Part shown: positions 15,019 to 15,151 of the stretch, piece after piece
Layout of the letters: every line of letters begins with the position of its first letter
How positions within the stretch are numbered: position 1 is the first letter of the stretch
Assembly (NCBI GenBank): GCA_041583135.1
Contig: JBFHGJ010000127.1
Span: 1-15,151, forward strand
Reading direction: 5' to 3'
From: JABSOG01 sp041583135
GTDB lineage: Bacteria > Pseudomonadota > Gammaproteobacteria > Enterobacterales > Alteromonadaceae
DNA: 15,151 bases
Notes under the pieces: model-generated
The model's input: the letters and a program-made list of their open reading frames with translations, nothing else
The model's database searches: none
What the model was told of the DNA's origin: nothing
Translations under genes and position numbers: made by a program

Positions 15019-15151
15019 ATGAAAAGGCGAGTTGTTATATTGGCTAGCATTTTGGCGACTGTTTTGGCGCTGACAAGTATCGCCACTCGTGCAATTGAGT
15101 TGGATAAGTCACCTAGCGGTAAAATTGCCAAGGCAGCGGCGCAGGGGCAGT
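15019..15151 (+). CDS. Exported protein, 3' end beyond the window
   Basis: ATG 15019 lies two bases after the stop of the upstream membrane-protein gene, so the two are probably translationally coupled. The 44 visible residues start with a signal peptide (MKRRVVILASILATVLALTS, probable cleavage ATRA-IEL near residue 25), followed by ELDKSPSGKIAKAAAQGQ. The AKAAAQGQ segment could be the start of a Sel1-like repeat, but too little is visible to decide. The frame stays open to the end of the window. Confidence in the gene is fair; its function is unknown. Confidence 0.68.
   Translation, partial: MKRRVVILASILATVLALTSIATRAIELDKSPSGKIAKAAAQGQ

Overview
The window looks like chromosomal DNA from a marine gammaproteobacterium, most likely of the order Alteromonadales (Shewanella/Alteromonas/Pseudoalteromonas-like). 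This is inferred from moderate GC content, a large TonB-dependent receptor with a CVPINLFG-type motif, and a very large secreted subtilase carrying thrombospondin type 3 and DUF4214 modules. No RNA genes, insertion sequences, CRISPR arrays or origins were seen, and no gene-free stretch exceeds 300 bases.

Left part (1-7292). The window opens inside a giant secreted S8 peptidase gene (5' end missing, 1929 residues visible), closed by a strong intrinsic terminator. It is followed by a DoxX-family membrane protein gene and a small zinc-ribbon protein gene, all on the + strand. Next comes a decayed toxin-antitoxin locus on the - strand. Its antitoxin is frameshifted, and the remainder is fused in frame to the C-terminal two thirds of a RelE/ParE-type toxin.

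Middle part (7417-10612). A 996-residue outer-membrane TonB-dependent receptor lies on the - strand with its own promoter candidate and a strong terminator. An EF-hand-like calcium loop and several closely spaced cysteine pairs sit in the part of the barrel expected to be extracellular.

Right part (10683-15151). The - strand carries, in order of transcription, a fusion of an N-acyltransferase-like (GNAT/FeeM-like) domain with a SAM-dependent methyltransferase, then a secreted caspase-like (C14) peptidase, then a secreted cysteine-containing protein whose ATG overlaps the caspase stop codon (ATGA). Divergent from the fusion gene, the + strand carries an unrecognised single-pass membrane protein and, two bases downstream, the start of another exported protein cut by the window edge.

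How the genes fit together. The window is dominated by envelope and secreted functions: extracellular proteolysis, nutrient uptake through TonB, and a cell-envelope cluster built around a caspase-like protease. The caspase/partner pair is clearly translationally coupled. Any link between it, the acyltransferase-methyltransferase and the divergent membrane-protein pair rests on proximity only. That right-hand cluster is the best candidate for something undescribed.
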